NCBI GenBank assembly: GCA_037447655.1
Contig: JBBHKE010003550.1
Span: 1-36,364, forward strand
Length of the DNA: 36,364 nt
Reading direction: 5' to 3'
From: Zygnema cylindricum
Lineage: Eukaryota > Streptophyta > Zygnematophyceae > Zygnematales > Zygnemataceae
This document shows positions 10,024 through 19,393 of this stretch, in pieces. Position 1 is the stretch's first letter; each line of letters opens with the position of its first letter. The notes under the pieces were generated by a model. It saw nothing but the letters and a program-made list of their open reading frames with translations. It was not told the origin of the DNA and did not search any database. A program made the translations under genes and the position numbers.

Positions 10024-11474
10024 AAAAAAATCATGCTTTCTTGTTATTAGTAACTGAGGTAGTTTTTGATGAAAGGGGGGGAGAAAACACTAACATTGAT
10101 GTCATCACTAAATCAGACACCACTAAAACTTTCGAAAAACAAAAATCTGATTTTGTAACTGACATTAATACATCTGATGCTGCTTTTAAAGATTTGATTT
10201 TTGAATTTAGAGATGTTTTCCCAAATGACTTACCCTCAAGGAGGCCACCTTCCCGAGATGTAGAACATGTTATTAAACTTGAACCTGGATGTAATCCTCC
10301 TGTCACAGGAATTTATAAACACAGTTTCTTTGAGAAGGGGGATTTAAAGAAACAGATCAAAGAACTCCTAGAGAATCGACACATTCAGCCCAGCAAATCA
10401 CCGTACGGAGCACCCGTTCTCTTCGTCAAAAAGAAAGACGGAACGTTGAGAATTTGTGTCAATTATCGTAGTCTGAATAAGATTACGGTGAAAGATAAGT
10501 ATCCGTTACCTTTGATTTTTGATTTGATAGATCGTTTAAAGGGTGCTAAAGTCTTTTCCTTGATTGACCTGCGTAGTGGCTTTAATCAGGTGCCAATTAG
10601 AATTGAAGATGTTGATAAAACTGCTTACAAGACTAGGGTGGGTCATTTCGAAAGGATAGTGATGCCATTCGGCTTAACGAATGCACCGCCTACTTACCAA
10701 ATATTAATGAACCAAACCTTTTCAGATTACATAGATGAGTTTGTCCAAGTGTTTATAGATGATATTTTAGTTTACAGTGAATCTAAAGAACAACAAATAA
10801 TTCATTTAAAAAAAGTGTTGGAAAGGTTAAGAGAAAGAAAAATATATGGAAAATTGTAAAATTCTAGTTTTCTTAAAAGTGAACAATTATTTTTGGGATA
10901 CATAGTTAGTGGGGAAGGTGTTAAAACAGATCCATCCAAAATTTTAGCAATCCAAAATTGGAAACAACCTACTAACGTCACAGAAGTTAGATCGTTTTTG
11001 GGATTGGCCAGTTATTACAGGAAATTTATCAGGAATTTCAGTATGATCTCCGCACCTTTAACGGATTTACTTCGGGAGAAGGAGACGTTTGTGTGGGGAG
11101 CTGACCAGGAGGGAGCATTCGAGGAATTAAAGGGGAAGTTGACCTCTGCCCCTACACTGGTGTATCCTGACCCTGCCGGGGAATTTGAAGTTATGATCAC
11201 TACAGATGCATCTGATAAAGGTCTAGGTGCAGTCATAAGTCAAAAAGTCGGCAAACACTTTCATCCTATTGCTTTTGAGTCCAGAAAATTTAAGGATGCT
11301 GAAAAAAACTATACAGCACAGGAAAAGGAATAACTTGCAATTGTACATGCATTGGTGAAATGGCGTTGTTATTTGCATAATAAAGAATTTACAGTTCACT
11401 GTGATAATAAAGCACTCTCTTATTTACAAAGATTAAGTGATGCGCAGATTATGAGTGGCAGATAGGTTAGGTGG
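10024..11474 (+). pseudogene. pol: gypsy D reverse transcriptase and RNase H
   Basis: RT makes the cDNA and RNase H removes the RNA template. RT landmarks in order: [39 protein letters not shown] and the catalytic FIDDILVYS (FIDD codons 10752-10763). A connection (GYIVSGEGV, FLGLASYYRKF) leads to RNase H with TTDASDKGLGAV, IAFESRKF and the DNKAL motif. The frame is single but has stops at 10857 (TAA), 11331 (TAA) and 11463 (TAG, a likely former Trp). Catalytic residues remain, so loss of activity comes from the stops. Confidence 0.92.
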
Positions 11475-13054
11475 ATGCAGAAATTGGCATATTTCAAATT
11501 TAATGTCAAACATATTCCTGGGAAGACAAATGTAGTCGCAGATCGTTTAAGTAGATGTTTTGAAATAAGTGTTATGGTTCAAGATGAATTGTTTTTAGAT
11601 ACAGTTAGAAATGGTTACTATAAAGATCCTTATTTTATTGTGATTTACAAGAATATTTCGGGAGGGAATTTTGTTCCATTGAATGAGAGGCATGTCAAAA
11701 ACTTTAGACTAGAGGATGGTTTACTATATTTGCAAATTGGGGATAGATTATGCATTCCTGAAATGGGAGACTTAAGAAAACAAATTTTACGGGAAGCTCA
11801 TGAGCATTTAGGACATCTAGGTCGAGATAAAACTCTTAGTCGATTGCAAAGTAAATTGTTTTGGCCTGGGATGGCAAAGGAGGTGTCAAAACACGTGGAA
11901 AGTTGTGTCCCTTGCCAACAGAGTAAACCACGTACACAAAAACCTAAAGGTCTCTTAAAACCTTTGGATATCCTCGAAAGACCGTGGGAATCTGTCAGTA
12001 TGGATTTTATTGTTAGGTTGCCTGCTACATCTAAAAAGAATGACAATATCATGGTCGTAGTCGATAGGTTCAGTAAAATGGCAATCTTTATCCCTTACAA
12101 AACCACTCATTCAGTTGTAGATATTGCAAAGTTATATTTTGACAACGTGGTCAGACATCATGGAGTCCCTCTATCTATAGTCAGTGATAGAGATTATAAA
12201 TTTACGTCTGCTTTTTGGAAAGAATTACAGCAAAATTTAGGCTCTGAATTGAAAATGAGTACCGCTTATCATCCTCAGACGGATGGACAGAAAGGATGAA
12301 CCGTAAACTAGAGGAAATGCTTAGGATTGTTTGCAGTGGAGTTCATAACATATGAGAATCTAAATTGCCATTAATAGAATTTGCATATAATTCATTTAAA
12401 CATTATAGTACAGGATTCTCACCATTTAAAGTTGCATACGGATACCAACCTAGAGAAGCATTAGACTCCATAACAGGGGTCACTAAAGAGAATAGAGGTT
12501 CTGGATTAAAGTTTTGGGAATACGTTCAAACAGTTTGGAAAACTGTCCGGGATGCATTAGTGGAGGAACAAAGGAGGCAAGAATTAAATGCTAACGGCAA
12601 ACGGGGTGATAGGGTGTTACGCACAGGTGACAAGGTTTGGCTTTCTACAACTCATTACAGGTGCAAGATTGAGGGACAATCGGATCCTACGGGGAAATTT
12701 GCTCCTAAGTACATTGGACCATTTACTGTAATCGAGATGATATCGTCAGTTGCTGCCAAATAAAACTTCCCGCCTTCAACAAAAATTCATCCAGTGATAC
12801 ACATCAGCCAATTGAAACCAGCGAATCTTTGACCAACTGGAAGAGAATTGGAATTAGATCCCTCAATAATTATAGAACCCGAAGTCCACAAATGGGTAAT
12901 AGATTGGGTTGGTCAACGGTTCACGGTCGGCGATACTATATTCTGGCAAGTGCATTATCTAGGAAGGCCTGCGGATGAGTTGACTTTAGAGGATAAATAT
13001 TCTGAGTTTTTACAGAGGAATTGGAGGGATAATAATATAGAAGTCCCATCTTGA
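11475..13054 (+). pseudogene. pol: gypsy D integrase with chromodomain-like tail
   Basis: Integrase inserts the cDNA. An HHCC zinc site is seen (HEHLGHLGRDKT ... CVPCQQSK), then the catalytic core with Asp in SMDFIV and Asp in IVSDRDYKF. A small deletion near 12288 shifts the frame, and the third catalytic residue (Glu of TERMNRK) is in the new frame. Further stops are at 12353, 12761 and 12829. The C-terminal part has the IHPVIHISQLKPA motif, typical of gypsy integrase, then a segment (about 12890-13030; WQVHYLGRPADELTLED) resembling a degenerate chromodomain, which in chromoviruses guides insertion to chromatin. Confidence 0.88.
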
Positions 13055-13089
13055 GAATTAAAGGTTTTTAAGTAAGGTCAGTTAAAAAT

Positions 13090-13102
13090 AAGGAGGGGAT
13101 GA
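13090..13102 (+). other. Polypurine tract of gypsy D
   Basis: AAGGAGGGGATGA directly before the 3' LTR, the expected primer for plus-strand DNA. Confidence 0.85.
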
Positions 13103-14072
13103 TGTAACAGCAATAGCGGATCGAACTTGATTATAAACGGGTATTTAGGTTTTATGATTGTAGAGTACTAAATTTGGTAGACGTCCGCAAAAGAATCACG
13201 CTATTTGGAGTTATATTTTAAAAGTTATAGCAATGGGTGTATTTAGGTGACAGCGTGGGGTCTTAATAACAAGTGGGTATCATTGAAACGGGTAAAGGGT
13301 CAAATCAGTACCGAAATTACGCGTGTACGTTTAATATAGTTCTAACGAAACGTTTAGTATGCACGGTGGTTCGTTTTGTACAAATTTTAGTACGAAACGT
13401 CACTTTTACTTAGGGGAATTTCGTAGGAAGTTTCGCGTGCGAAATTTGTTACGCACGATCGTGCGAAGTCGCGTTTCGTTTGGCGCGCACTTTTGCACGT
13501 AAATGTTACGTAGTGAAACGTAACGTTTGATTGGTTAGTAAAGTGCTAAGTAGTTAGTAAGAGATTTCGCACGTTTTTGCATTGGTCAGTCTGAGTCTTT
13601 GCTGATCAATGATTGGTCCAGGTAAAAGCCTGTTAAAACGGAGCGTTGACTTTGGCCTGGCGAGTCCAAGGCGATGATGGATAAATAGTGAAATGTAAGA
13701 GGAGAGTATACATCTTTTCCTTTGGGAAAAGTTTGTGGAAATTCCGGCTGATCTTTGTCTTGAGCGATTAATACCAAATTGGAGAAAAGGCATTTTGAGT
13801 TGAAATCTCTTACTAACTAAATAGTGTTTTGGTAGTTAAGAGATAGAATTATTAAGAGTGGAGAGTAGTGGAAAACACTTTAATAAGAAGGGTTGAGCCA
13901 CGAGGGCAAGAGACCAAGCTAATGTTATGTGGATAGAAGCTTCTTCTAATTTAAAGTTTATCCTTATGTGAGTGTTGTCCAATGTGGATGTGTATTTTCC
14001 AATGTGTGGAATGTGTGGTTGGGATTATTTGTAGTAATGGGATTTTTCTGAGAGGTAGGAGATCCTGTTACA
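13103..14072 (+). repeat. 3' LTR of gypsy D
   Basis: 970 bp, same ends as the 5' LTR, with scattered differences (for example eight or so in the first 100 bp). Confidence 0.95.
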
Positions 14073-14077
14073 ATCCA
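14073..14077 (+). repeat. 5-bp target-site duplication of gypsy D (right)
   Basis: ATCCA, identical to 5910-5914. Confidence 0.9.
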
Positions 14078-15888
14078 TAAAAACGAAAGTACCTTATAAA
14101 TATTTAACACATATGGCGGCCAAGTTACCTTGTCGTACAAGACAAGTTTGGAGGAGCAAGTAGTTTGGATGATCCTTTTAGCGATCTGTTTGAATGGTTG
14201 TTGCCATACCTTAAGGATAAATTACAAAATCATAAAAAAACGAGTTAAAGAAGAGTTTGACGATGATAGTTTGGAAAGTGGTTATGAAGACGCCAATGGA
14301 AGAAGGAAATAGAAATGCAAAAACAAAGGGGAAAAAATAGACCTCAACTTTGACCAAGAGATTAATAATAAAAAAACCTAACAAAAGTTTAGAAAAATTG
14401 TTCTTAATGCCACTAATTAGGTCGTTCGGAAAAAGCATGTCGAGGGACAATATAATTCATAAAAACTTTATAAGATTGTTACTGGAGAGGAGCCAAGATT
14501 GAAAGATCCCAGGGCACAAAAAGTATAACGGCGTAATGACACACTTGCTAATACAAAACTGTACCGTTTCGGAGCATGACCATTTTTTAACAAACAACAT
14601 ACGAGTGTTAGAAGTCGTTAGAAAACTAATTTGAAAAGGGGATGAAAGATAATAGTCAATAAGTGTTCTAAAATGTCATAGGATTCAAGTTAAAGCGTAA
14701 TTAGTTAATAGATGATGGCGTTGAGAGGTACAATATTATGGTTGAGTAGTTGAGAAGTTTCGACAAAGTAATACCTCGTGGTTGTGTACGACACTATTCC
14801 TCATGGCCAAAGTGATGGCAAGTTATCACAAAGCTTTAGAGGTCATTCTCGCGTGCTTTCTTGCATCCCTTGCGATGCATGTCCATTGATTTCACACTAT
14901 GTGCCACCCGTCATTTCCTCGTCTCGCACAACCTTCTTAAATTCTGACTTTTCTCACATGAGCCTTGTTTGTACCATGTGTAATGCTTTCAATCTTTTAT
15001 GCATACCAATTTTTTGCACGCGCCTCAATTGATCACATTTCTTTCAGATAATTGGGATACGTTGGTGGCTTAAGTAATTGCGAAGTATCCAAGTTTTATA
15101 TTTAAGACAAAGATGCCACCAAGTATTTGTCGTCAAAAGAGCACCCTATGTAAAACCCCGCTAAGGTGGTGATGTAGGTGGGAGGTGGTCCACTAGTGAT
15201 GTTCAGATTAAAGGTGGATCTAGTTTTTTATATAGGGAAATTTATTGTTATGTTGTATTTCCCTTGTACCCATTTCTACTACATATGCTCGATTTTGCAT
15301 TGCATATTTCACCCCCCATCGAGTGAAACGTAGCAATAAGGATAGTTTATACAACAGACTACCTCATTTTAAACAAACTTACCCAATCCCCTGGTCTACT
15401 TGGTGCCCTTTGTAGTATATTGATCAACTCTCAAGGGACTTTATGTCTTATATGTTTTGCTTCACGAGTTTACACGTTTGTAGCATGGTGGGGTATTCTC
15501 GATTAAATCTTTGTAGATAATGCTTACTCGCCTATGATCAACCCACTTGGGTCTATTTGAGAGATTACATGCATTTTCCTCACCATATTCCCGTTGGTGC
15601 TTTGGGCTTCTCTTCCTCTCCTAACATCCAAAATGGATCTCTTGTTACTAAAACAATATGAATTGTAAGCATTTGGTAAAAAATATTGTGTTTCACAAGC
15701 GTACAAAACACCTTTGTATTTGACGGCATTTTCTCCTGCATTTAGTGACGGTTAATGAGCTAAATTTTGGTTACTTACGTATAATTGGGGAAACAAGAGA
15801 CATGTTAACAAAGTTTGCGATGTGTGATGTGTTTGTTCGAGGGCGATATAAGTTAGGTTTAGTGTGACAAGTGGCATGGTTATCACAA
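14078..15888 (+). pseudogene. Decayed Ty1/copia remnant (copia E)
   Basis: Mostly unreadable, with many stops. The only clear protein trace is at about 15792-15869, TRDMLTK ... YKLGLV then TGA, which matches the C-terminal end of copia RNase H. A polypurine tract and an LTR-like start follow. A short frame at 14130-14312 (acidic, ending GYEDANGRRK) and an alternative one covering the same DNA (DDPFSDLFEWLLPYLK) are not recognised. I infer an old copia copy, but most of the interval is unassigned. Confidence 0.45.
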
Positions 15889-15900
15889 TGAGAGGGGGAA
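15889..15900 (+). other. Polypurine tract of copia E
   Basis: TGAGAGGGGGAA just before a TGTTAAGATG start, and about 20 bp after the decayed RNase H stop. This is the normal 3' end layout of an LTR element. Confidence 0.6.
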
Positions 15901-16110
15901 TGTTAAGATGATGTTTGTCGACGTGTTAGTCGTATGTGTAACAATATGACGTTTTAATAATTAGTACGAGTGGTCAGTGTGAGTTAATTCATGCGTGGTG
16001 CTTTGTATCGAGTCTCATGTCCAACACACATTATGTTCGGGTGAAACATGTCCTAGTAGACGTTGACGTGTTTGTCTTGTATTTTTGTGTTCGGTGTTTG
16101 TATGTTTTGT
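15901..16110 (+). repeat. Left part of 3' LTR of copia E (inferred)
   Basis: Begins TGTTAAGATG after the polypurine tract and is cut by the A/B composite at 16111. Its right part probably resumes at 23581. There is no second copy in the window to confirm the ends. Confidence 0.4.
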
Positions 16111-16133
16111 TGTCTTTTTGGAAAGCTTTCAGT

Positions 16134-16280
16134 CTCAGAGCAGCGCAGCTGCTTTACAGACAAAGCAGCGCAGCTGCTATACAGACAGAGCAGCGCAGGT
16201 GCTATACAACAGAGCAACGCAGCTGCTATACAGCAGAGCCGCTGCTATACAGCAGAGCAGCGCAGCAGCGAAGCTGCAAC
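16134..16280 (+). repeat. GCAGCGCAGCTGC minisatellite in LTR A
   Basis: About five imperfect units of AGAGCAGCGCAGCTGCTATACAG type. The copy in the 3' LTR is at about 22863-22995. Confidence 0.85.
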
Positions 16281-16400
16281 ACAGACAGGACAAGGCAACC
16301 ACGATTAAATTTGATATGGTCCGTACAGACAACGCAACGTTTGATATTCTTAATGTGATTCTGTACAGGATAGAGCAACTGCGATAGATACGATTCTAGT

Positions 16401-16500
16401 TAACTTAGTGGGAACTCAGTGGTAACTTAGTGGGAAGCTCAGTGGTAGCTCAATGGTAGCTTAGTGGTAGCTCAGTGGTAGCTTAGTATTAGCTTGGCAG
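16401..16500 (+). repeat. 11-bp tandem array resembling tRNA A-boxes (LTR A)
   Basis: Repeats of TCAGTGGTAGC with T or C changes and GGGAAC variants. Read as TAGCTCAGTGGT it equals a common tRNA A-box. The matching array at about 23108-23218 has one more unit. Confidence 0.8.
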
Positions 16501-16862
16501 CTTGACGTACCTCTCAGGTACACTGGTATTGCGGGTACAACACTAGTATAAGACTTAGGACTCAGAACACATGATGTATCTAGACTTCCAAGTAGTAAAA
16601 CTGCAGACAGTTTTTGGGAAACTTCTGATTATTATATCTTGAGTGTTGTCGGGTCAATTGTGCTATAACTTTGGGAGTTATCAGTGTTAATGCTACTCTA
16701 TATCCAGATAGAGTTTTGTGAGGTTTGGATGCTTGTATAAGAATTGGTGACCACTAAAGAACAGCTGTTTGGTAGGATTCTTGATAGCTTCTGAGAGTGT
16801 ATCATGTCTACTTCTACTACTACTGCTGCTCCTCCACCTGCACCGGTGGTTGTAGAACAACA

Positions 16863-16872
16863 GGTTATGGGC
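16863..16872 (+). promoter_or_regulatory. Half-tRNA primer site of copia A
   Basis: GGTTATGGGC immediately after the LTR. It complements the anticodon arm (GCCCATAACC) of initiator tRNA-Met rather than the tRNA 3' end, as in Drosophila copia and yeast Ty5. It contains an ATG. Confidence 0.75.
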
Positions 16873-17749
16873 ATGTCATCAAGAATTCCTATCTTTTCCG
16901 GGGAGAAATTTGTTTAGTGGGCAGATATGGTGGAGACTCACTTTGAGAATGTTAATCTATTGGGTATATTGGATGGTTCTTTCGATGAATCTAATCCGTC
17001 TTGGTCTAAGAAATATACATAGGTTGGTTCTATTTTGAAATTTTGTGTATCTGAGGACTTAGCTATGTCTCGGATAAAAATGAAAAAAGCAATTGACATC
17101 TGAATTTCTTTTAAAAATGATTATGAAAAAGCTAATGTCCACGAAAAACTTCTCTTTGCTAGAAAAATTTGGGACTATACTACACTGGCCGTACGATGGC
17201 TGAATATTCTAACAAATTTCGCATCCTTGTAGATGCACATGCTTGTGCAGGTGGCACGTTTCCTCAGTTTCAACAGGCATCATTACTAATGAGGGGTCTC
17301 CCTAGTAGTGTGAAAGTAGTATTTGATACGCGCAAACAAAAAGATAAAGCTAGCTAGACATTACAATTAGCGATTAATATTTTACTAGAAGAGGAAGTAA
17401 CATCTAAAATTCTCATGATGAGCAACTAGAGGCTTTCAATTCAGACTTTGAGAGAAAAGTACGGTTTAAACAACAGAATCAGTTCAGACAATTTAATTAG
17501 GGTGGAAGTAGACAATAAAACAATGCATGTTTCTATTGTAGTGAGAGAGGTCATGGATATAAGTCCTGTCCTAAGCTTAAAAAGGCTAACGATACAGGTT
17601 TAAACAAGCCGGGATGGCAACAAAGTCAGTTTTACAAAAGCTTTACGAGGCCAACACCTGGTGGAAATACATTGTTTTCGACTTTTTCGTCACTCCAAGA
17701 CGAGACTATGACATTTTCTGAGGAGATGAAACGGATATATTTGCAATGG
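16863..17749 (+). pseudogene. gag: copia A gag, decayed
   Basis: Aligns with copy B gag from 18535 to about 19437. Readable parts include SSRIPIFSG at the start, AEYSNKFRILVDAHACAGG, LLMRGLPSS, and a knuckle of CFYCSERGHGY type at about 17528-17570. Stops occur at about 16916, 17020 and 17100, with further frameshifts. It ends abruptly where the reverse LTR begins, just before protease, so this copy has no pol of its own. Confidence 0.8.
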
Positions 17750-18210
17750 TGAAATTCTATGGGCTCCATTGCCACACAGAATTCGCAGGTCCAAAGGAAG
17801 CTAATCTAGATAGTGCCGACTCCAAGTTAATATAAACCCAAATGATTGACCCCTTGACAATCAGAACCCCATTACAGCTTCACCCCTGTGAAATAAGACT
17901 TTCTGTGTGCTCAGTTTCACTACAGAATGCAAAGTTAGAATATGAGTTTAGGATAACATTCCCCACTTTGACTTTCCCTTAGAAATGCAGCCACCCAGGC
18001 AGGCAAAAACTCTGACCGACTACACCCCTGTGTAGCGTGGACTCCCCTGAGTCCGCAGCAACAAGAATCACTGAATTTGGTCAACTGAGTTGATAGTTAT
18101 GGCTGGCCAAAGTTTGCCATTTATACAAGGTGCTCTCTGGGAGAGTCAGCTACCTACCCGAAATATTCTAAGTCCTAAACCCCTCTCTAAACCCTCTAGT
18201 ACTGAGGTAC
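17750..18210 (-). repeat. Family-R LTR fragment, reverse orientation
   Basis: Starts TGAAATTCT (the CA end of the LTR read backwards) and matches the left 460 bp or so of the reverse solo LTR at 24846-26041. Shared words: GAAGCTAATCTAGATAGTGCCGA, ACTTTCTGTGTGCTCAGTT and CCCCTGTGTAGC. It ends at a GGTAC shared with the A/B LTR, which begins in mid-sequence here. A family-R element or LTR inserted in copy A gag and was later cut off by a deletion or recombination at that 5-bp match. Confidence 0.8.
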
Positions 18211-18534
18211 AACACTAGTATAAGACTTAGGACTCAGAACACATGATGTATCTAGACTTCCAAGTAGTAAAACTGCAGACAGTTTTTGGGAAACTTCTGA
18301 TTATTATATCTTGAGTGTTGTCGGGTCAATTGTGCTATAACTTTGGGAGTTATCAGTGTTAATGCTACTCTATATCCAGATAGAGTTTTGTGAGGTTTGG
18401 ATGCTTGTATAAGAATTGGTGACCACTAAAGAACAGCTGTTTGGTAGGATTCTTGATAGCTTCTGAGAGTGTATCATGTCTACTTCTACTACTACTGCTG
18501 CTCCTCCACCTGCACCGGTGGTTGTAGAACAACA
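18206..18534 (+). repeat. 5' truncated LTR of copia B
   Basis: Corresponds to 16534-16862 of LTR A and lacks the first 423 bp. By eye it is identical to A over this stretch and a further 42 bp into gag, although the rest of gag is clearly diverged. Confidence 0.85.
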
Positions 18535-19393
18535 GGTTATGGGCATGTCATCAAGAATTCCTATCTTTTCCGGGGATAAGTATGTTTACTGGGCGGATAT
18601 GGTGGAAACACATTTTGAAAATGTCAATCTTTTGGATATATTGGATGGTTCGCTGGATGAAATCTGATGCGTCATGGTCTAAGAAAAATACGCAAGCTTG
18701 TTCTATTCTGAAATTTTGTATATCTGAGGACTTAGCTATGTCTCGGATAAAAATGAAAAAAACAATTGATATCTGGAAATTTCTTAAAAGTGATTATGAA
18801 AAGGCCAATGTCCAAGAAGAGCTTCTATTGGCTGAAAAATTTGGGACTATAAGTACACTGGCGATACAATGGTTGAATATTCTAAAAAATTTTGTATCCT
18901 TGTAGATGCACATGCTTGTGCAGGTGGGGTGTTTCCTCCTTTTCAACTGGCGGCATTGCTCATGAGGGGTCTCCCTCGTAGTATGAAAGGAACATTTGAC
19001 ATGCTCAAACAGAAAGATAAAGCTAGCTGGACTTTACAGTTAGCCATCAATATTTTACTAGAGGAGGAAGCTACATCTAATATTCTCAATGTTGAGCAAG
19101 TAGAGGCTTTTAATTAAGACTTTGAGAGAAAAGGACAGTTTAATCAGCAAAGGAATCAGTTTAATCAGTTCAGACATTTTAATCAAAGTGGAAATAGACA
19201 ATCCAACAATGCATGCTTTTATTGTAGTGAGAGAGGTCATGGATACAAATTTTGTCCTAAGCTTAAAAAAGCTAACGATACAGGTTTATACCGGCCGGGA
19301 TGGCAACAAAGCCAGTTTTACAAAGGCTTCACAGGGACTACGCCTCGTGGAAATGCACTATTTTCAACTTCTTCGTCTCTCCAAGACGAGACT
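18476..19393 (+). pseudogene. gag: copia B gag, broken
   Basis: Particle protein and RNA-binding knuckle. An ATG at 18476 lies inside the LTR and reads through the primer site; the next in-frame ATG (18539) lies in the primer site. After SSRIPIFSGDKYVYWADMVE, an extra base near 18665 shifts the frame, and it shifts back near 18860. The body has the copia gag pattern (SYE-type helix, LLMRGLP, WTLQLAINILLEEE). A TAA at 19115 (Ser in copy A) precedes a basic N/Q-rich stretch and a CCHC knuckle CFYCSERGHGYKFC at about 19214-19255. Protease follows in the same frame. Confidence 0.85.
18535..18544 (+). promoter_or_regulatory. Half-tRNA primer site of copia B
   Basis: GGTTATGGGC directly after the LTR end ACAACA. 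Complementary to the initiator tRNA-Met anticodon arm. Its ATG (18539-18541) is in the gag frame. Confidence 0.78.

Larger units (their letters stand above)
5915..14072 (+). mobile_element. Ty3/gypsy LTR retrotransposon (gypsy D), full length
   Basis: A complete element of about 8.2 kb. It has two LTRs (5915-6883, 13103-14072), an initiator-Met type primer site, gag with zinc knuckles, and protease, reverse transcriptase, RNase H and integrase in gypsy order, then a polypurine tract. Each LTR starts TGTAACA and ends TGTTACA, a perfect 7-bp inverted pair, and a 5-bp duplication flanks the whole. It copies itself through an RNA intermediate inside virus-like particles and integrates the cDNA. 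This copy is dead: gag is split by a MITE and a frameshift, pol has several stops, and integrase is frameshifted. The LTRs differ at scattered sites, so insertion is not very recent. Confidence 0.95.
16111..16862 (+). repeat. 5' LTR of copia A
   Basis: 752 bp, TGTCTTTTTGG to AGAACAACA. The end is fixed by the primer site that follows and by where the downstream LTR (23580) stops matching. It contains a 25-bp type tandem repeat with AGCAGCGCAGCTGC (16134-16280), an 11-bp array TCAGTGGTAGC (16401-16500) and, near the end, an ATG at 16804 in frame with gag. Confidence 0.85.

Noticed and set aside
14130-14312. Possible transposase or host gene fragment
   Set aside because: Frames are short, acidic, with no family motif; kept within the copia E remnant as unassigned.
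16017-16387. Overlapping frames rich in Gln, Arg and Cys
   Set aside because: Produced in all three frames by the minisatellite in the LTR.
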